Below, piece after piece: positions 16,615-25,388 of a stretch of DNA of 34,542 nucleotides; within the stretch, counting starts at the first letter, position 1; each line of letters begins with the position of its first letter. The notes beneath the pieces were generated by a model. It saw only the letters and a list, made by a program, of their open reading frames with translations, searched no databases and was not told the origin of the DNA. This DNA is from Opitutaceae bacterium. Lineage in GTDB: Bacteria; Verrucomicrobiota; Verrucomicrobiia; Opitutales; Opitutaceae. A program made the translations under genes and the position numbers. The stretch is taken from the NCBI GenBank assembly GCA_024711005.1, contig JANJTQ010000155.1:1-34542 (forward strand), given 5' to 3'.

Positions 16615-16827
16615 TCAACCCCTTAAATACCAGCGTATAAAAATCCGAACTAATTCAACAATCGGCGGCTTGGACTCGTTTTGCCGCCTCACCACATGTG
16701 GCGCGGCCTTCAAGCGACAAGCAACGTCGGCCTCAGGGTAGCCGGTTGGCGCCCCGGGAGCCATCACTTCGTCCCAGAGATAAAATTGGAAATAGTCGGC
16801 GAAGAGATCGAAACACTGCGTTTGCAT
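16615..16827 (-). pseudogene. Truncated small protein with FADYFQFYL motif
   Basis: The first 45 residues (FDLFADYFQFYLWDEVM, then EADVACRLKAAP) resemble a family of small bacterial proteins, usually about 150 residues, that begin with FADYFQFY-QDE. Homology fades after residue 46 and the frame stops at 70, so the gene looks cut short. I know no function for the family. Confidence 0.5.
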
Positions 16828-17176
16828 GTTGGGTGTCGGTCGTCTCTTTGAAGTTCACGCAAGGGCCCTCAAGGCATCCCAGCCCGAGATGGCCGAATAA
16901 GGAAAACCTCACCCTCAGCGTGAATCGCGCTTCGCCTGATTCCGTCGCCCTTGTGCGGCTACAAAGGCATTGATCCGCGTGCTATTCCCCGCCGGATAAA
17001 CCCGACTGGTTTGCAGTTTCCCCGCCGGACGCCCGCTTGACCCATGACTTTGACGAGTGGCTTTGGCGGTATCGTGAACGGCTCTCTTTTCGCGTGCAGG
17101 CATCCCAAAACGGGTACCGATCCCCATCGCACGAGCAAATGATAAGGACGATCTCCGCGCCGGATTGCAGCCTCCG
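16828..17176. other. Gene-poor stretch
   Basis: About 350 bp with no convincing gene. A 70-codon minus-strand frame (16915-17127) has no recognised motif. No clear hairpin, tRNA or promoter is seen. Confidence 0.5.
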
Positions 17177-17746
17177 TTAACCTTTACGGCGGCACCCGAT
17201 CGGCTCTTTTGCCAGTCTGATCACTTGAGGCAACGGAACGCCGCCGAGCCATCTCCATAATGACAGCAGCGTTCCAGGGGGCCGACCGCGACGCAGCGCA
17301 CGAAAAAATGCCCCTTCAAGATGAGGAAGCGCACGACACAGCTCCGCAGGTAGCCGCCCGCCTTCGAATCTAACCGGCTTCGTCTTGGCCTCATACGCCA
17401 GAAACCCGTCCTGCTGATCACGGATCCACGGTATCGACCAAACAACAGAACCACATGCCGTCCTTGGACCCTCAGGGCTGATCCGCGTCACCACGAAGCC
17501 AAATGACAACGCCGGTTTTCGCATCGCATCGTCTTCTTCGCATCGCAGGCCGATGCACCCAAACACGTCACCATCCTCATTGATGCCAAAATTGCTCAGC
17601 GTGAAACGCCGTTGAGAGGCAACCGCGGCTTCCAAACGGTCGATCGAGGGAAAAATTTGATCACTGATATCCGCCGCGAGCATCTTCTTTCTGCCGGCCG
17701 ACGTGAGACAAAGGCCCATAGATGGGTCAAACCCCAATGCCTGCAA
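17177..17746 (-). CDS. Uncharacterised protein
   Basis: A 189-residue frame with protein-like composition, beginning with TTG; an ATG at 17719 or 17683 may be the true start. Sections such as ADISDQIFPSIDRLEAA, FTLSNFGINEDGDVFGCIGL and ALSFGFVVTRI read like a folded domain. The last 40 residues are arginine-rich and poor. There is no signal peptide, membrane helix or motif that I recognise. It lies between two gene-poor stretches and may be part of an accessory insertion. Confidence 0.5.
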   Translation of the reverse strand: MQALGFDPSMGLCLTSAGRKKMLAADISDQIFPSIDRLEAAVASQRRFTLSNFGINEDGDVFGCIGLRCEEDDAMRKPALSFGFVVTRISPEGPRTACGSVVWSIPWIRDQQDGFLAYEAKTKPVRFEGGRLPAELCRALPHLEGAFFRALRRGRPPGTLLSLWRWLGGVPLPQVIRLAKEPIGCRRKG

Positions 17747-17916
17747 TAGTGCGCCCCCTCGGATCTCGACCCTTTGGCAGGCGGATAACTGCTCCTGCCG
17801 CTTTAGACGACGGGGCCCGCCACTTCGCCCGCCAACCCGAACAACGACCCCGCATCAACACGACTCACCAGCCCCAATGGCCAACATCAAAGGCCTCGTG
17901 CCAAACCAAGGAGGGC

Positions 17917-18003
17917 GGGCCGACGGGTCGGCCCGTCGAAAGCGGCGAGAGCTCGCCGCACTCCCTATCGGAGCACCGCGTTTATGGGTTGCCGCGTTTA
18001 TGG
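17917..18003. repeat. Cluster of palindromes and a direct repeat
   Basis: GGGCCGAC-GG-GTCGGCCC (17917-17934) and GCGGCGAG-AG-CTCGCCGC (17942-17959) are perfect 18-bp palindromes eight bases apart. CCGCGTTTATGG occurs at 17977-17988 and again at 17992-18003, fifteen bases apart. This has the look of a dispersed intergenic repeat. Confidence 0.7.
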
Positions 18004-18049
18004 CTTCGGACGTCTCGGAGAGGTGTCCCCATCCTCAGCGGCGGCCCAA

Positions 18050-18082
18050 CGCACGCGCTCGATTAATCCGAGCGCGCGCGTG
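18050..18082 (-). terminator. Hairpin after the GH38 gene
   Basis: CGCACGCGCTCG and CGAGCGCGCGCGTG face each other across ATTAATC, 14 bp past the mannosidase stop. A strong stem but no T-run follows on the minus strand, so it may slow transcription or protect the transcript end instead of being a classical terminator. Confidence 0.5.
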
Positions 18083-18095
18083 AGGACTTATTTTA

Positions 18096-21000
18096 TCAAC
18101 GCACGAATTTCACCGAGCGCACTTGATAGGGAGTGATCGGCAGCACGACTTCACCGGTCGTCGGCTTCGCGCCTTCAATCGGTTGGCCGAGCATGTCCAC
18201 CGGCGCGCCTTTGGCATTTTCGGCCAGACCGATGCGCGCGTTTCCACGACGACCCAGCGTCTCGTGCAAACGCAGCACCCAGCCACCTTCGACCGGTTCC
18301 GCCCAGGCAGGCACCAGCGACGACAGGCCCGCTTGCGACTCGAGTCCCGCCGACACCGCTTCGCCCGCATAAGGCACGCAGGCCGTGAACAACGTGTCGG
18401 CCAGCGCGGCCGGTTGCTCCACCACCGGCAGGTCGGACGCATAACGTCCCAACGCCAGATCAATCGTATGGCGCCCCAAATCCGAATGCGTCGGGCGATT
18501 CGGCGTCGGGCGGATCTTGGGATGATCGTTGGCCTCAGTGACAAGCGCGCTGCGCAGCAAACTCACGCCCACCGTGCCCTCGCGCGTCGTAAAGCCGTAT
18601 TTCGCCTCGCTGATGATCGCGAGGCCTTCACTCTGCGCGTCGTCGCACACCACCATCCAGCGGCTGCCCGGCACTTCCCACTGCGCCTCTTCGCGCGGAT
18701 AACCCGGCCATTGTCCGCGCAACACACTGCCGAACGGCGCGCCATAGCGGGCTTTGCGTCCGCGATACTCGCTGGAAAAAATTCCCTTCAACCAGTGCAA
18801 CGGATCGTGCCAGTCGATCAGGTAGCGCATGCGCAGCACCGACTCTCCGGCACGCAACGAATAGATCACCGTCACCCGGCTCGCCTTGGCGATTTCGTAG
18901 TCGAACGCCACCGAAGCGATGAGGCCGTCGTTCGTAACGGTTGGCTTGCCGGTGAAGCGCGCAACATGGCCGTCCACGATGTTGGCGCGATCCACGTCCC
19001 AGGCGTCGAACGACGCCGGCTGATCGGGGTACGCGCAGAGCTTGTGACTCGTGACCGCCACGTCGTTGCCATCGATCACGAGCGCGGTGAGCGAGCCTTC
19101 GGCGTTAAATGTTGCTCGCACGCGATCGTTTTCGATCGAGCCTACGGACGCCTTCGGAGCCACCGCGGACTTCACCGTCAAGGCCGCGAGCGGACCACCG
19201 CTGAGCGGGGCCAGTTCGTAGCATACGCCGTTGTCGATCCACGTGCGGGGCAACGGAAGCGGGTTGAACCAGCCCGTGACGCCTTTCGGCGTGGAGGCTT
19301 CGGCCTCGCCGTTCAGCACACCCTCGGCCTCGGACAACGCCTTCGTGGCGAGCACCTGCAACTCCGGAATCGCCTCCGCGTAAACCTCCCAAATGGAGCT
19401 GCCGGGGATGTAGTCGTGGAAATGGGAAAAGCTCGCGCGCTTCCAATAGTGCCGGTCGATCGGGCCGAGCCCGCGCACGACATGCGCGGCCTCCAGCACC
19501 TGCAACGCGCGTTCGAGCGCGCGGAAGGCCGACTTGAGTTCGCAATGCGTGGTGAACACGCCGCGGTGCAACTCCAGCATGAGTTCGCCGGTGACGACCG
19601 GCAGCTCGGACTTCACCGTGTCGAGGCGGTCGAAGAACGGCTCGATGTTGCCCCACTCCACGCGCGGCATGCCGGCGAGATTCGATACGCGACGCGCGCG
19701 CTCAAGCATCTCTTCGGTCGGGCCGCCACCACCGTCACCATATCCGGTCGGCTGAAGAAACTCGGGGTGAACGGCCGCCTGCTGATGATGCAGAACGTCC
19801 TCGCGAAGGCGCTTCACGTCGACGTTCTCGTTGTAGTCGTGAATCAATACAACGTGCGCGTTGACTTCCGCTCCGTCCGGTCCCTGCCAGCGGAAACTGG
19901 AATGGGGGAAACGATTCACGGTGCTCCATGACAGCTTGCTCGTGAAGAATCCCTTTACGCCGACGCCGGCGAGCAGTTGCGGCATGCAGCCGCTGTAGCC
20001 GAACACATCGGGCAACCAGAACACATCGCTGATCTCGCCGCGCAACGCCTTGAACTCCTCCTGGCCGATTCGCAAGCAGCGCAGGATCGCTTCGCCGCAG
20101 GGCATCTGGGTATCCCCTTCGACATAGGCGGCGCCGATCGCATCCCATCGCTTGTCGCCGATCAGTCCGCGAACTTTGTCCAAGAGCTCGGGGGACCGTC
20201 GTCCGACCGCCTCGTAACTGGCGGGCTGCGAATAGCCGAATTTGAATTCCGGATACTCCTTCAAGAGGCGCGTCTGCGTGGACCAGGAATGCACGGCCTT
20301 GAACTCACCCACGCGCTCCGGCCAGAGCCACACCAGGTCGATGTGCGCGTGGCCGGTGAGCACCGCCTTGATCGCATCGGGCGAGGCGGGAAACCCGGCG
20401 TAGACTTTCTTCAGTTCCACCGCGAAGGCGGCGAGTCCGTCACGGTCGTAAACGTCGATCGCACGGTCGAGCCGGTCGCACAGGCGGCGGAAGAGCGGGC
20501 TCGCGCGAAAAGCGGCCTGGCTGTGCCGCACCGGGTCGGTGAACGGCTTCGGCAGGCCGGAATGCGCGGGCTGGTATTCGCGGTATTCGGCTTCGAGCAA
20601 TTCAAGCAGCACCTTGAGATCGTGGTAAACGGTCCACGCGGTGTCGTTGCGCGTAAAGAACCGCGGCGCCTGATACAGGCTGCCTTCCTCATCCATGCGC
20701 GCGGCTTCGCCGGCGAGCCAGATGGCGGAACGAATGCACACCGATTCGATCCACACTTCGCGCGTTCCCGCCGGCAACGGGACATACGGGTGGGCGATGT
20801 CGAGGCCGGAATAAGGCACGCCATCGATGTAGGCCGTCGCCTCGGCCTGATCTTCCCAACGCAGATAACGCGTCTCGGCTCCCGTCGCTTCAGGCAGCGT
20901 CACCCGGAACCAGCTCTGCGAATACTTCGGTCCCCAGTGAAAGGGCGTGGCCGGCACCGGCGAAAAGTCCCCGCCGGTGATTTCCTTCACCGTGCGGAAG

Positions 21001-21131
21001 ACAAGCGAGGGCGTCGTCTGCCCGACGGTCATGTCGCCGGGGAGCGGCTGCCAGATACGCGCATGCGCGCGGCGCATGGCTTCGGCAACACGGGCGGGAA
21101 TAAGCTGGGTAAGGAAAGTGCGTGGAAGCAT
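18096..21131 (-). CDS. GH38 alpha-mannosidase (long form)
   Basis: A 1011-residue cytoplasmic enzyme of the full-length bacterial/fungal GH38 type. Residues 1-250 form an N-terminal beta domain (YLRWEDQAEATAYIDGVPYS). The catalytic barrel has GHAHIDLVWLWP (H263, D265), nucleophile D375 in LPDVFGYSG, and GDGGGGPT. SFSHFHDYIPGSSIWEVY is the usual mid-domain block, followed by beta domains ending PITPYQVRSV. It would release alpha-linked mannose. It begins with ATG 49 bp after the stop of its GntR/LacI regulator; a dyad lies in that gap. It differs from the enzyme at 8990 in length and motif spacing, so they are separate lineages, not recent copies. Confidence 0.93.
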   Translation of the reverse strand: MLPRTFLTQLIPARVAEAMRRAHARIWQPLPGDMTVGQTTPSLVFRTVKEITGGDFSPVPATPFHWGPKYSQSWFRVTLPEATGAETRYLRWEDQAEATAYIDGVPYSGLDIAHPYVPLPAGTREVWIESVCIRSAIWLAGEAARMDEEGSLYQAPRFFTRNDTAWTVYHDLKVLLELLEAEYREYQPAHSGLPKPFTDPVRHSQAAFRASPLFRRLCDRLDRAIDVYDRDGLAAFAVELKKVYAGFPASPDAIKAVLTGHAHIDLVWLWPERVGEFKAVHSWSTQTRLLKEYPEFKFGYSQPASYEAVGRRSPELLDKVRGLIGDKRWDAIGAAYVEGDTQMPCGEAILRCLRIGQEEFKALRGEISDVFWLPDVFGYSGCMPQLLAGVGVKGFFTSKLSWSTVNRFPHSSFRWQGPDGAEVNAHVVLIHDYNENVDVKRLREDVLHHQQAAVHPEFLQPTGYGDGGGGPTEEMLERARRVSNLAGMPRVEWGNIEPFFDRLDTVKSELPVVTGELMLELHRGVFTTHCELKSAFRALERALQVLEAAHVVRGLGPIDRHYWKRASFSHFHDYIPGSSIWEVYAEAIPELQVLATKALSEAEGVLNGEAEASTPKGVTGWFNPLPLPRTWIDNGVCYELAPLSGGPLAALTVKSAVAPKASVGSIENDRVRATFNAEGSLTALVIDGNDVAVTSHKLCAYPDQPASFDAWDVDRANIVDGHVARFTGKPTVTNDGLIASVAFDYEIAKASRVTVIYSLRAGESVLRMRYLIDWHDPLHWLKGIFSSEYRGRKARYGAPFGSVLRGQWPGYPREEAQWEVPGSRWMVVCDDAQSEGLAIISEAKYGFTTREGTVGVSLLRSALVTEANDHPKIRPTPNRPTHSDLGRHTIDLALGRYASDLPVVEQPAALADTLFTACVPYAGEAVSAGLESQAGLSSLVPAWAEPVEGGWVLRLHETLGRRGNARIGLAENAKGAPVDMLGQPIEGAKPTTGEVVLPITPYQVRSVKFVR

Positions 21132-21139
21132 GGAAAATG

Positions 21140-21170
21140 TTTAGTTACCGTTTTTGGTAATTTAACTAAA
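21140..21170. promoter_or_regulatory. Operator candidate for the long GH38 gene
   Basis: Nested dyad: outer arms TTTAGTT and AACTAAA, inner arms TTACC and GGTAA. It is 8-39 bp upstream of the mannosidase ATG. The next gene upstream is a GntR/LacI regulator, its likely binder. Confidence 0.55.
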
Positions 21171-21179
21171 AGCTCAAGA

Positions 21180-22241
21180 TCATTTCGGAGCCGGTCCGGT
21201 GGACTCGCCGATAAACAGCGGAGCGTCCTTGGGTTGCTCGAGCGAAGGCACCGGCCATTGGGTCTTGCCGGTCATCCAACCCAGGGCTTTGCGCAGATAG
21301 CGGGCGCGGGGCGGAGTTTGCAGACTGGTGAGCGATGGGACGAGGTAGGGGCCGAGGCCCTCATCATTGACGGCACACACCGACACATCGCGGCCGATAC
21401 GCAGGCCCGCATCGTGCAGCGCTCGCATCGCGCCCACGGCGGCGTTCAGGGTGATGCCATAGAGCGCGGTCGAGACCGGCTTTCCCCCCTTGAGCCGGGA
21501 AGCGATCCACTTGAAAGCGGCGTCGAGTGTGCCGCCGCTTCGCTTGTCGAGCAATTCGCCGGACAGTCCGTGTCGCTCGATGAACTCCCGCCAGCCGGCG
21601 ATACGCGCCTCGACCACCGGATTATGGTCCTGCACATTGAGGCAATCGATGCGGGTGTGTCCGAGTTCCCGCAGGTGGTTGAGCAACTTGTCGCCGGAGG
21701 CGAAGGGGAAAACGATTACCGAACGAAGACCGAGGCCGGTCTCATCCTGGTCGAGCACCACCACGCGGGCATCAGGACCGGTCATTCGGCGAACAAGCGG
21801 CGGCGGCAGCGACTCGTCGGCCAGCGGCAGCAGGAACACGCCATCGAAGCCGTTCAATGCCCCGCTGATGACCGCATCCCCGTAATGCTCATAACCAATC
21901 GTACGAACGACTGCTCCGCATTCGTCGGCGGCGGTGTAAACACCGTCACGCCACAGCGCGTTTTCAGCCGTGATCCGGCCCGGATGAAGAAAGGCGATCA
22001 GCGGTTGCCGGTTTCGGCCCGACGCAGGGAGCATCACCTGGAGCCGGCCGGTGGGACCGCGCGTCAGCAATCCTTCCTCGCTGAGCAGCCCGAGCGCCTT
22101 GCGCACGGTCGGCCGGCTCAGCCCGAGATCGTTCGCAAGTTGGCGCTCGCCGGGCAAGCGAGAGGTCGAGTGATCGCCGTGCTGGAGTCGCTTGCGGATC
22201 ATCTCCACGGCAAGTTGGGTCTGGGTATCGGGACGAGCCAT
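21180..22241 (-). CDS. GntR/LacI hybrid transcriptional regulator
   Basis: A 353-residue protein with a GntR-type winged helix (about residues 10-75: LPGERQLANDLGLSRPTVRK, then EEGLLTRGPTGRLQV) and a LacI-like ligand domain (PLIAFLHPGR, GFDGVFLLPLA, HLRELGHTRIDCLNV, DVSVCAVNDEGLG, PSLTSLQTPP). ATG at 22241 is chosen because MARPDTQTQLAVEMIRKRL is the natural first helix; an ATG-type start 36 bp upstream is possible. It is upstream of, and in line with, the long GH38 gene and likely controls it in response to mannose-containing sugars. Confidence 0.9.
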   Translation of the reverse strand: MARPDTQTQLAVEMIRKRLQHGDHSTSRLPGERQLANDLGLSRPTVRKALGLLSEEGLLTRGPTGRLQVMLPASGRNRQPLIAFLHPGRITAENALWRDGVYTAADECGAVVRTIGYEHYGDAVISGALNGFDGVFLLPLADESLPPPLVRRMTGPDARVVVLDQDETGLGLRSVIVFPFASGDKLLNHLRELGHTRIDCLNVQDHNPVVEARIAGWREFIERHGLSGELLDKRSGGTLDAAFKWIASRLKGGKPVSTALYGITLNAAVGAMRALHDAGLRIGRDVSVCAVNDEGLGPYLVPSLTSLQTPPRARYLRKALGWMTGKTQWPVPSLEQPKDAPLFIGESTGPAPK

Positions 22242-22376
22242 GGCGTTCTTATGAATGGGGCGCGGGCGCAGGGGCAAGGCGTTCGCCCCTTCCGCGCGCC
22301 GCGGACACGCCCAAGGCTTTCAACCTGCGGTCCCAAGAAACGCGAACCAAGGTCCGCCGACGAATCTCAACGCGGC

Positions 22377-23195
22377 TCACTCGACGCATCTCCACGGGGT
22401 CCGGTCGGTAAGGTAGCTCGTTTCCGCCAGGGGCAACGCCGCGACCTGAAACAATGGCAGGATGATCTCCCCCTTCTTGTTCCGCGGATACGTTTCCCCC
22501 TGTTTTTCGTAAAGCAGGAGGGCGTTGAACACGCCGCCCGGACGCTCGCCGACAAGGATATCGATGTCGACGGGCTGGTCGGCGCGGAGCTCGACCCAGT
22601 CGCCGTAAATGGCGCCTGTATGGGCGGCGGGTTTCGGGCCTCGGTCGGCCGGCGGTTTCCAGTTGAGGAGCGGAAACTTGGTCGCGGGATGGTTGCCCAC
22701 GAGAACGACGCGACGGTTGATCGCCACGGCGAGCATGTCATCGGCCGCGCCCACAAAACGATAGGTGCCGTCCTCGGGCGGAGCGACCTGGCCCTTGTAA
22801 TGCACGACCCAGCAGCGGGGCTTCACCACGCCTTCGACGCCGAAGGCCTTGGGAGCGACATCGGCGTTGAGGCGGCCCGTCGCCACCTGGGTCGTATAAA
22901 GCGGAAGACCGGCGCGGAAAAACCGGTTGAACAACGCCTCGTCGAGACCCGAGACCAGAAACTCGTCGACCACCTTCGCGTAATCCTTCCCACCTCCCGG
23001 AGTCGGTTCGCGCTGCTGGGTTTGCTTCAAATCATAGAAGATCCCCACCAGCGCACCCGTGCCACGGGAGACGCTGCCGAAGGCGGCAGGCGCTTCGGCC
23101 TGCGCGGAATACGCCGCTCCCAATCCCAGTACAAGGCCGAGAACAAGTGACACTATGCCACCCGGCGCCGTGCGCCCAACGAGCCTGATTGGCAT
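22377..23195 (-). CDS. Secreted PA14-like domain protein
   Basis: A 272-residue protein with a signal peptide (GIVSLVLGLVLGLGAAYSAQA). The mature part shows GALVGIFYDLKQTQQ, then PRCWVVHYKGQVAPPEDGTYRFVGAADDMLAVAINRRVVLVG and DQPVDIDILVGERPGG, which is the strand order of PA14-like sugar-binding domains, about 140 residues. It ends without an anchor. Probably an extracellular glycan-binding protein. It follows a CBM-like gene by 15 bp, and both are leftward downstream of a GntR/LacI gene. Assignment to PA14 is by pattern. Confidence 0.7.
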   Translation of the reverse strand: MPIRLVGRTAPGGIVSLVLGLVLGLGAAYSAQAEAPAAFGSVSRGTGALVGIFYDLKQTQQREPTPGGGKDYAKVVDEFLVSGLDEALFNRFFRAGLPLYTTQVATGRLNADVAPKAFGVEGVVKPRCWVVHYKGQVAPPEDGTYRFVGAADDMLAVAINRRVVLVGNHPATKFPLLNWKPPADRGPKPAAHTGAIYGDWVELRADQPVDIDILVGERPGGVFNALLLYEKQGETYPRNKKGEIILPLFQVAALPLAETSYLTDRTPWRCVE

Positions 23196-23210
23196 CGGAA
23201 GCGGAATCGA

Positions 23211-23834
23211 TTACTTGGCCAAGGCGGAGGGGTCGATCGACGTGATGGTCACGTCATCAATGTCAAACGTGCCCGCTTCCACCTGCATCAGCACCGGCAT
23301 GAGTTCCAGGAACGCCGCTCCCTCCGGCACGGGAAAACGCACCGTGCGCTGAACCCAATCGCCGGTGTCTTTGCGCGTGGCGATGGCTTTGCCGTCCTTG
23401 AGCTTCTTGCCCTCCTGGTTCTTGAAACCGGTCATGATCCGGGCGTCGAACCACTGCTGGACACCGGGCACCAAGTCGGTCACCCGGATGCGCAGGGAAA
23501 TCTCCACGGCCTTCACATCGGGATAAAGGGGGACGAGGCGATGAACCAGAATCTGCTGGCCCGGCGCGGTCGCCTTCAACCGCATGAATCGTCCGCCATC
23601 CTCCGTCTCCCAAGAGGTCTCGCCCGCCTTTGGGCGCGACCACTCGGCCGGCCAGGTGCCGTCCGCGCCGGCGGTTTCAAAATCACCATTGGTCAACAAC
23701 GGGGCGGCGGTCACCTCCGCCTGGGCGGATGAGGCGAGGCAAAGGCACGCGATCAGCGCGATGCCGCCTTGGCCAAGAACGCGCAGGAAAGCGCCGGGAA
23801 ACGGGACGCGAAGCAATGTGGTATGGGTATTCAT
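23211..23834 (-). CDS. Secreted CBM-like protein
   Basis: A 207-residue protein. The start at MNTHTTLL begins a signal peptide (IALIACLCLASSAQA); an upstream in-frame extension is low-quality sequence. The mature domain has LLTNGDFETAG, SWETEDGGRFMRLKA, VKAVEISLRIRVTDLVPG and WFDARIMTGFKN, then FDIDDVTI. The same module occurs twice in the GH5 protein at 28808 (WFDARIMM, LDDIVLK), so this is a stand-alone copy of that binding module, related to CBM4/9-like domains. It probably binds the substrate of the GH5 enzymes. It is transcribed with the PA14-like gene. Confidence 0.78.
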   Translation of the reverse strand: MNTHTTLLRVPFPGAFLRVLGQGGIALIACLCLASSAQAEVTAAPLLTNGDFETAGADGTWPAEWSRPKAGETSWETEDGGRFMRLKATAPGQQILVHRLVPLYPDVKAVEISLRIRVTDLVPGVQQWFDARIMTGFKNQEGKKLKDGKAIATRKDTGDWVQRTVRFPVPEGAAFLELMPVLMQVEAGTFDIDDVTITSIDPSALAK

Positions 23835-23868
23835 AGGGGAAAGGGGTGTCGCCCGCGGCTCGATCGAA

Positions 23869-25077
23869 TCAAACGGAAGTCTCGATCGGCCGGGTGGCGG
23901 GAAGGGCCGGCTTCTCGGGAGACACCGGCGTTCCGGATCCTTCCGTCTCCAGGATAAAATCGAGATTCGGCAGTTTCGCCCGCAAGGTCTCGTCGATCCG
24001 CCCGCTACCTCCGCACGTGGAGCGCACCAGCAATTGGGGACGCGGCAACCGGGTCGACTGATCCATTTCACCGCGCGCAAGGCCCATGGCGCTCCTGAGC
24101 AGCCAGTGCCCGATGTAGTCGAAGTTCTGTCGAATGGTGCTCAGCGGCGGGTCGCTATACTCGCTCGCCTCGGTGTCGTTGTGACCGACAATCTGAAAAT
24201 CATCCGGCGCGCTCAGGCCGATCTTATGCATCGCCGTGATGAAACGCAGCGCATGTTCGTCGTCGTAGCTGATGATCGCCAAATCTCCGCGGAACTGCTT
24301 CCAGCGCTCGGCGAGTTGGTCCATCGCCGCCGCACCTGCACGGACAAGCCCGCAGAAATTGGGCAGGTTCTCACGCGACGTATAACAGACGTAGGCGCTG
24401 AGTTCCTTCTGCAACACGACGTCCATGGCGGAGTCCGGTCCCAGCAAGGCAATCCGACGATGCCCCAATTCATAAAAGTAACGGCACAACGCCTCGGTCG
24501 CCACCTGGAGGCTGCCGCCAAATATCTCCTGCTGTTCGAAGCTGTTTTTTTCCAGCCCGGGAATCACGATCGGCAAGCTCACCGGCAGGGAGCAGTTGCG
24601 CACAAACGTCCGCACCTCATCGGTGCGATCATGCGGAAACCACGGCAGGGTGATGGCCACGCACCCCTCTTGTTGAAGCAACTTGGCCTGCTTCAGACCA
24701 TCGTCGCAGAAATCCCGCACCCAGCTCGAACGAAGCTCCACCTTCTGTTCCAACCCCGCGTGGGCGATCGCCTGCAGCACGCGATACGCATACGCGTTGC
24801 CGCCTTGGCAAACCAAGACACCGATGCGGTTGGAAGCCCGACTTTCGCCACCCACCATGATGGGATGGCGCGCGATAAAGGTACCGCTGCCGATCCGCCG
24901 CACCACCGTCCCATCATCGACCAGCTCCTTCAACGCCCGACGCACGGTAAGGAAGTTGCAACCATAGTTGATCGCCAGACTCCGCTCCGCCGGCAGTCGC
25001 GCCCCCAAGGGCAACGTCTGCACCAACTGACGAATTTCCGCTTCTACCTGCTTATGTTTAAATTGGGGAACTTTCAC
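23869..25077 (-). CDS. GntR/LacI hybrid transcriptional regulator
   Basis: About 402 residues with a GTG start (VKVPQFKHKQ). A GntR winged helix (LPAERSLAINYGCNFLTVRR, DDGTVVRRIGSGTFI) precedes a LacI-like domain (IGVLVCQGGNAYAYRV, YFYELGHRRIALLGPD, DFQIVGHNDTEASEYSD, PPLSTIRQNFDYIG). An in-frame extension reaches 25191 from TTG but includes the dyad at 25152-25166, so it is unlikely to be translated. A long C-terminal tail (about 40 residues, rich in P and E) is unusual. It is 34 bp upstream of the CBM-like gene and divergent from the pseudopilin unit; either may be its target. Confidence 0.87.
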   Translation of the reverse strand: MKVPQFKHKQVEAEIRQLVQTLPLGARLPAERSLAINYGCNFLTVRRALKELVDDGTVVRRIGSGTFIARHPIMVGGESRASNRIGVLVCQGGNAYAYRVLQAIAHAGLEQKVELRSSWVRDFCDDGLKQAKLLQQEGCVAITLPWFPHDRTDEVRTFVRNCSLPVSLPIVIPGLEKNSFEQQEIFGGSLQVATEALCRYFYELGHRRIALLGPDSAMDVVLQKELSAYVCYTSRENLPNFCGLVRAGAAAMDQLAERWKQFRGDLAIISYDDEHALRFITAMHKIGLSAPDDFQIVGHNDTEASEYSDPPLSTIRQNFDYIGHWLLRSAMGLARGEMDQSTRLPRPQLLVRSTCGGSGRIDETLRAKLPNLDFILETEGSGTPVSPEKPALPATRPIETSV

Positions 25078-25151
25078 GGGGATGAATGCTTGAGCCGTCG
25101 AATCCGACCGAAGCAAGAACAATGATTTCCGCTCTCCGGCGCAATCAAAAT

Positions 25152-25166
25152 ATAGCACTATGCTAT
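25152..25166. promoter_or_regulatory. Operator candidate upstream of the regulator
   Basis: ATAGCA-CTA-TGCTAT, a perfect 15-bp dyad about 75 bp upstream of the GTG start at 25077, in an AT-rich gap. Confidence 0.5.
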
Positions 25167-25296
25167 GATTTCGAAAAACGCGACTAACCAACTCCTGTTT
25201 TCATTAACAATAAGCTCGTTACAAAGTTAATAGAACCCACTTACGTCGGTTTCAGAAAAAAAACCCACCCGATTTCCAACAATCAATAAAGTACTT

Positions 25297-25309
25297 GCAT
25301 AGTCATATA
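25297..25309. promoter_or_regulatory. Second site similar to the 25152 dyad
   Basis: GCATAGTCATATA matches 11 of 13 bases of GCATAGTGCTATA, the minus-strand reading of the first dyad. It is 80 bp before the pseudopilin start, so the same regulator may act on both promoters. The second half is degenerate. Confidence 0.35.
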
Positions 25310-25388
25310 GAATCTTCCAATAACTCATTCGCACAAGCGGTCGCCCTTTCTTTTTTTCGCCCCTTCGGAACCCCTCCCCTCTCCGGAA

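Larger units (their letters stand above)
17747..18095. other. Intergenic stretch with GC-rich repeats
   Basis: No gene supported. It contains two 18-bp palindromes, a short direct repeat and a hairpin, listed separately. Confidence 0.6.

Noticed and set aside
16915-17127. A 70-codon minus-strand frame
   Set aside because: No start context, motif or conserved pattern that I recognise; too weak to call.
19977-23150. A 1057-codon plus-strand open frame
   Set aside because: It runs antisense across the GH38, GntR/LacI and PA14-like genes, has no domain-like sequence, and is a product of high GC at third positions.
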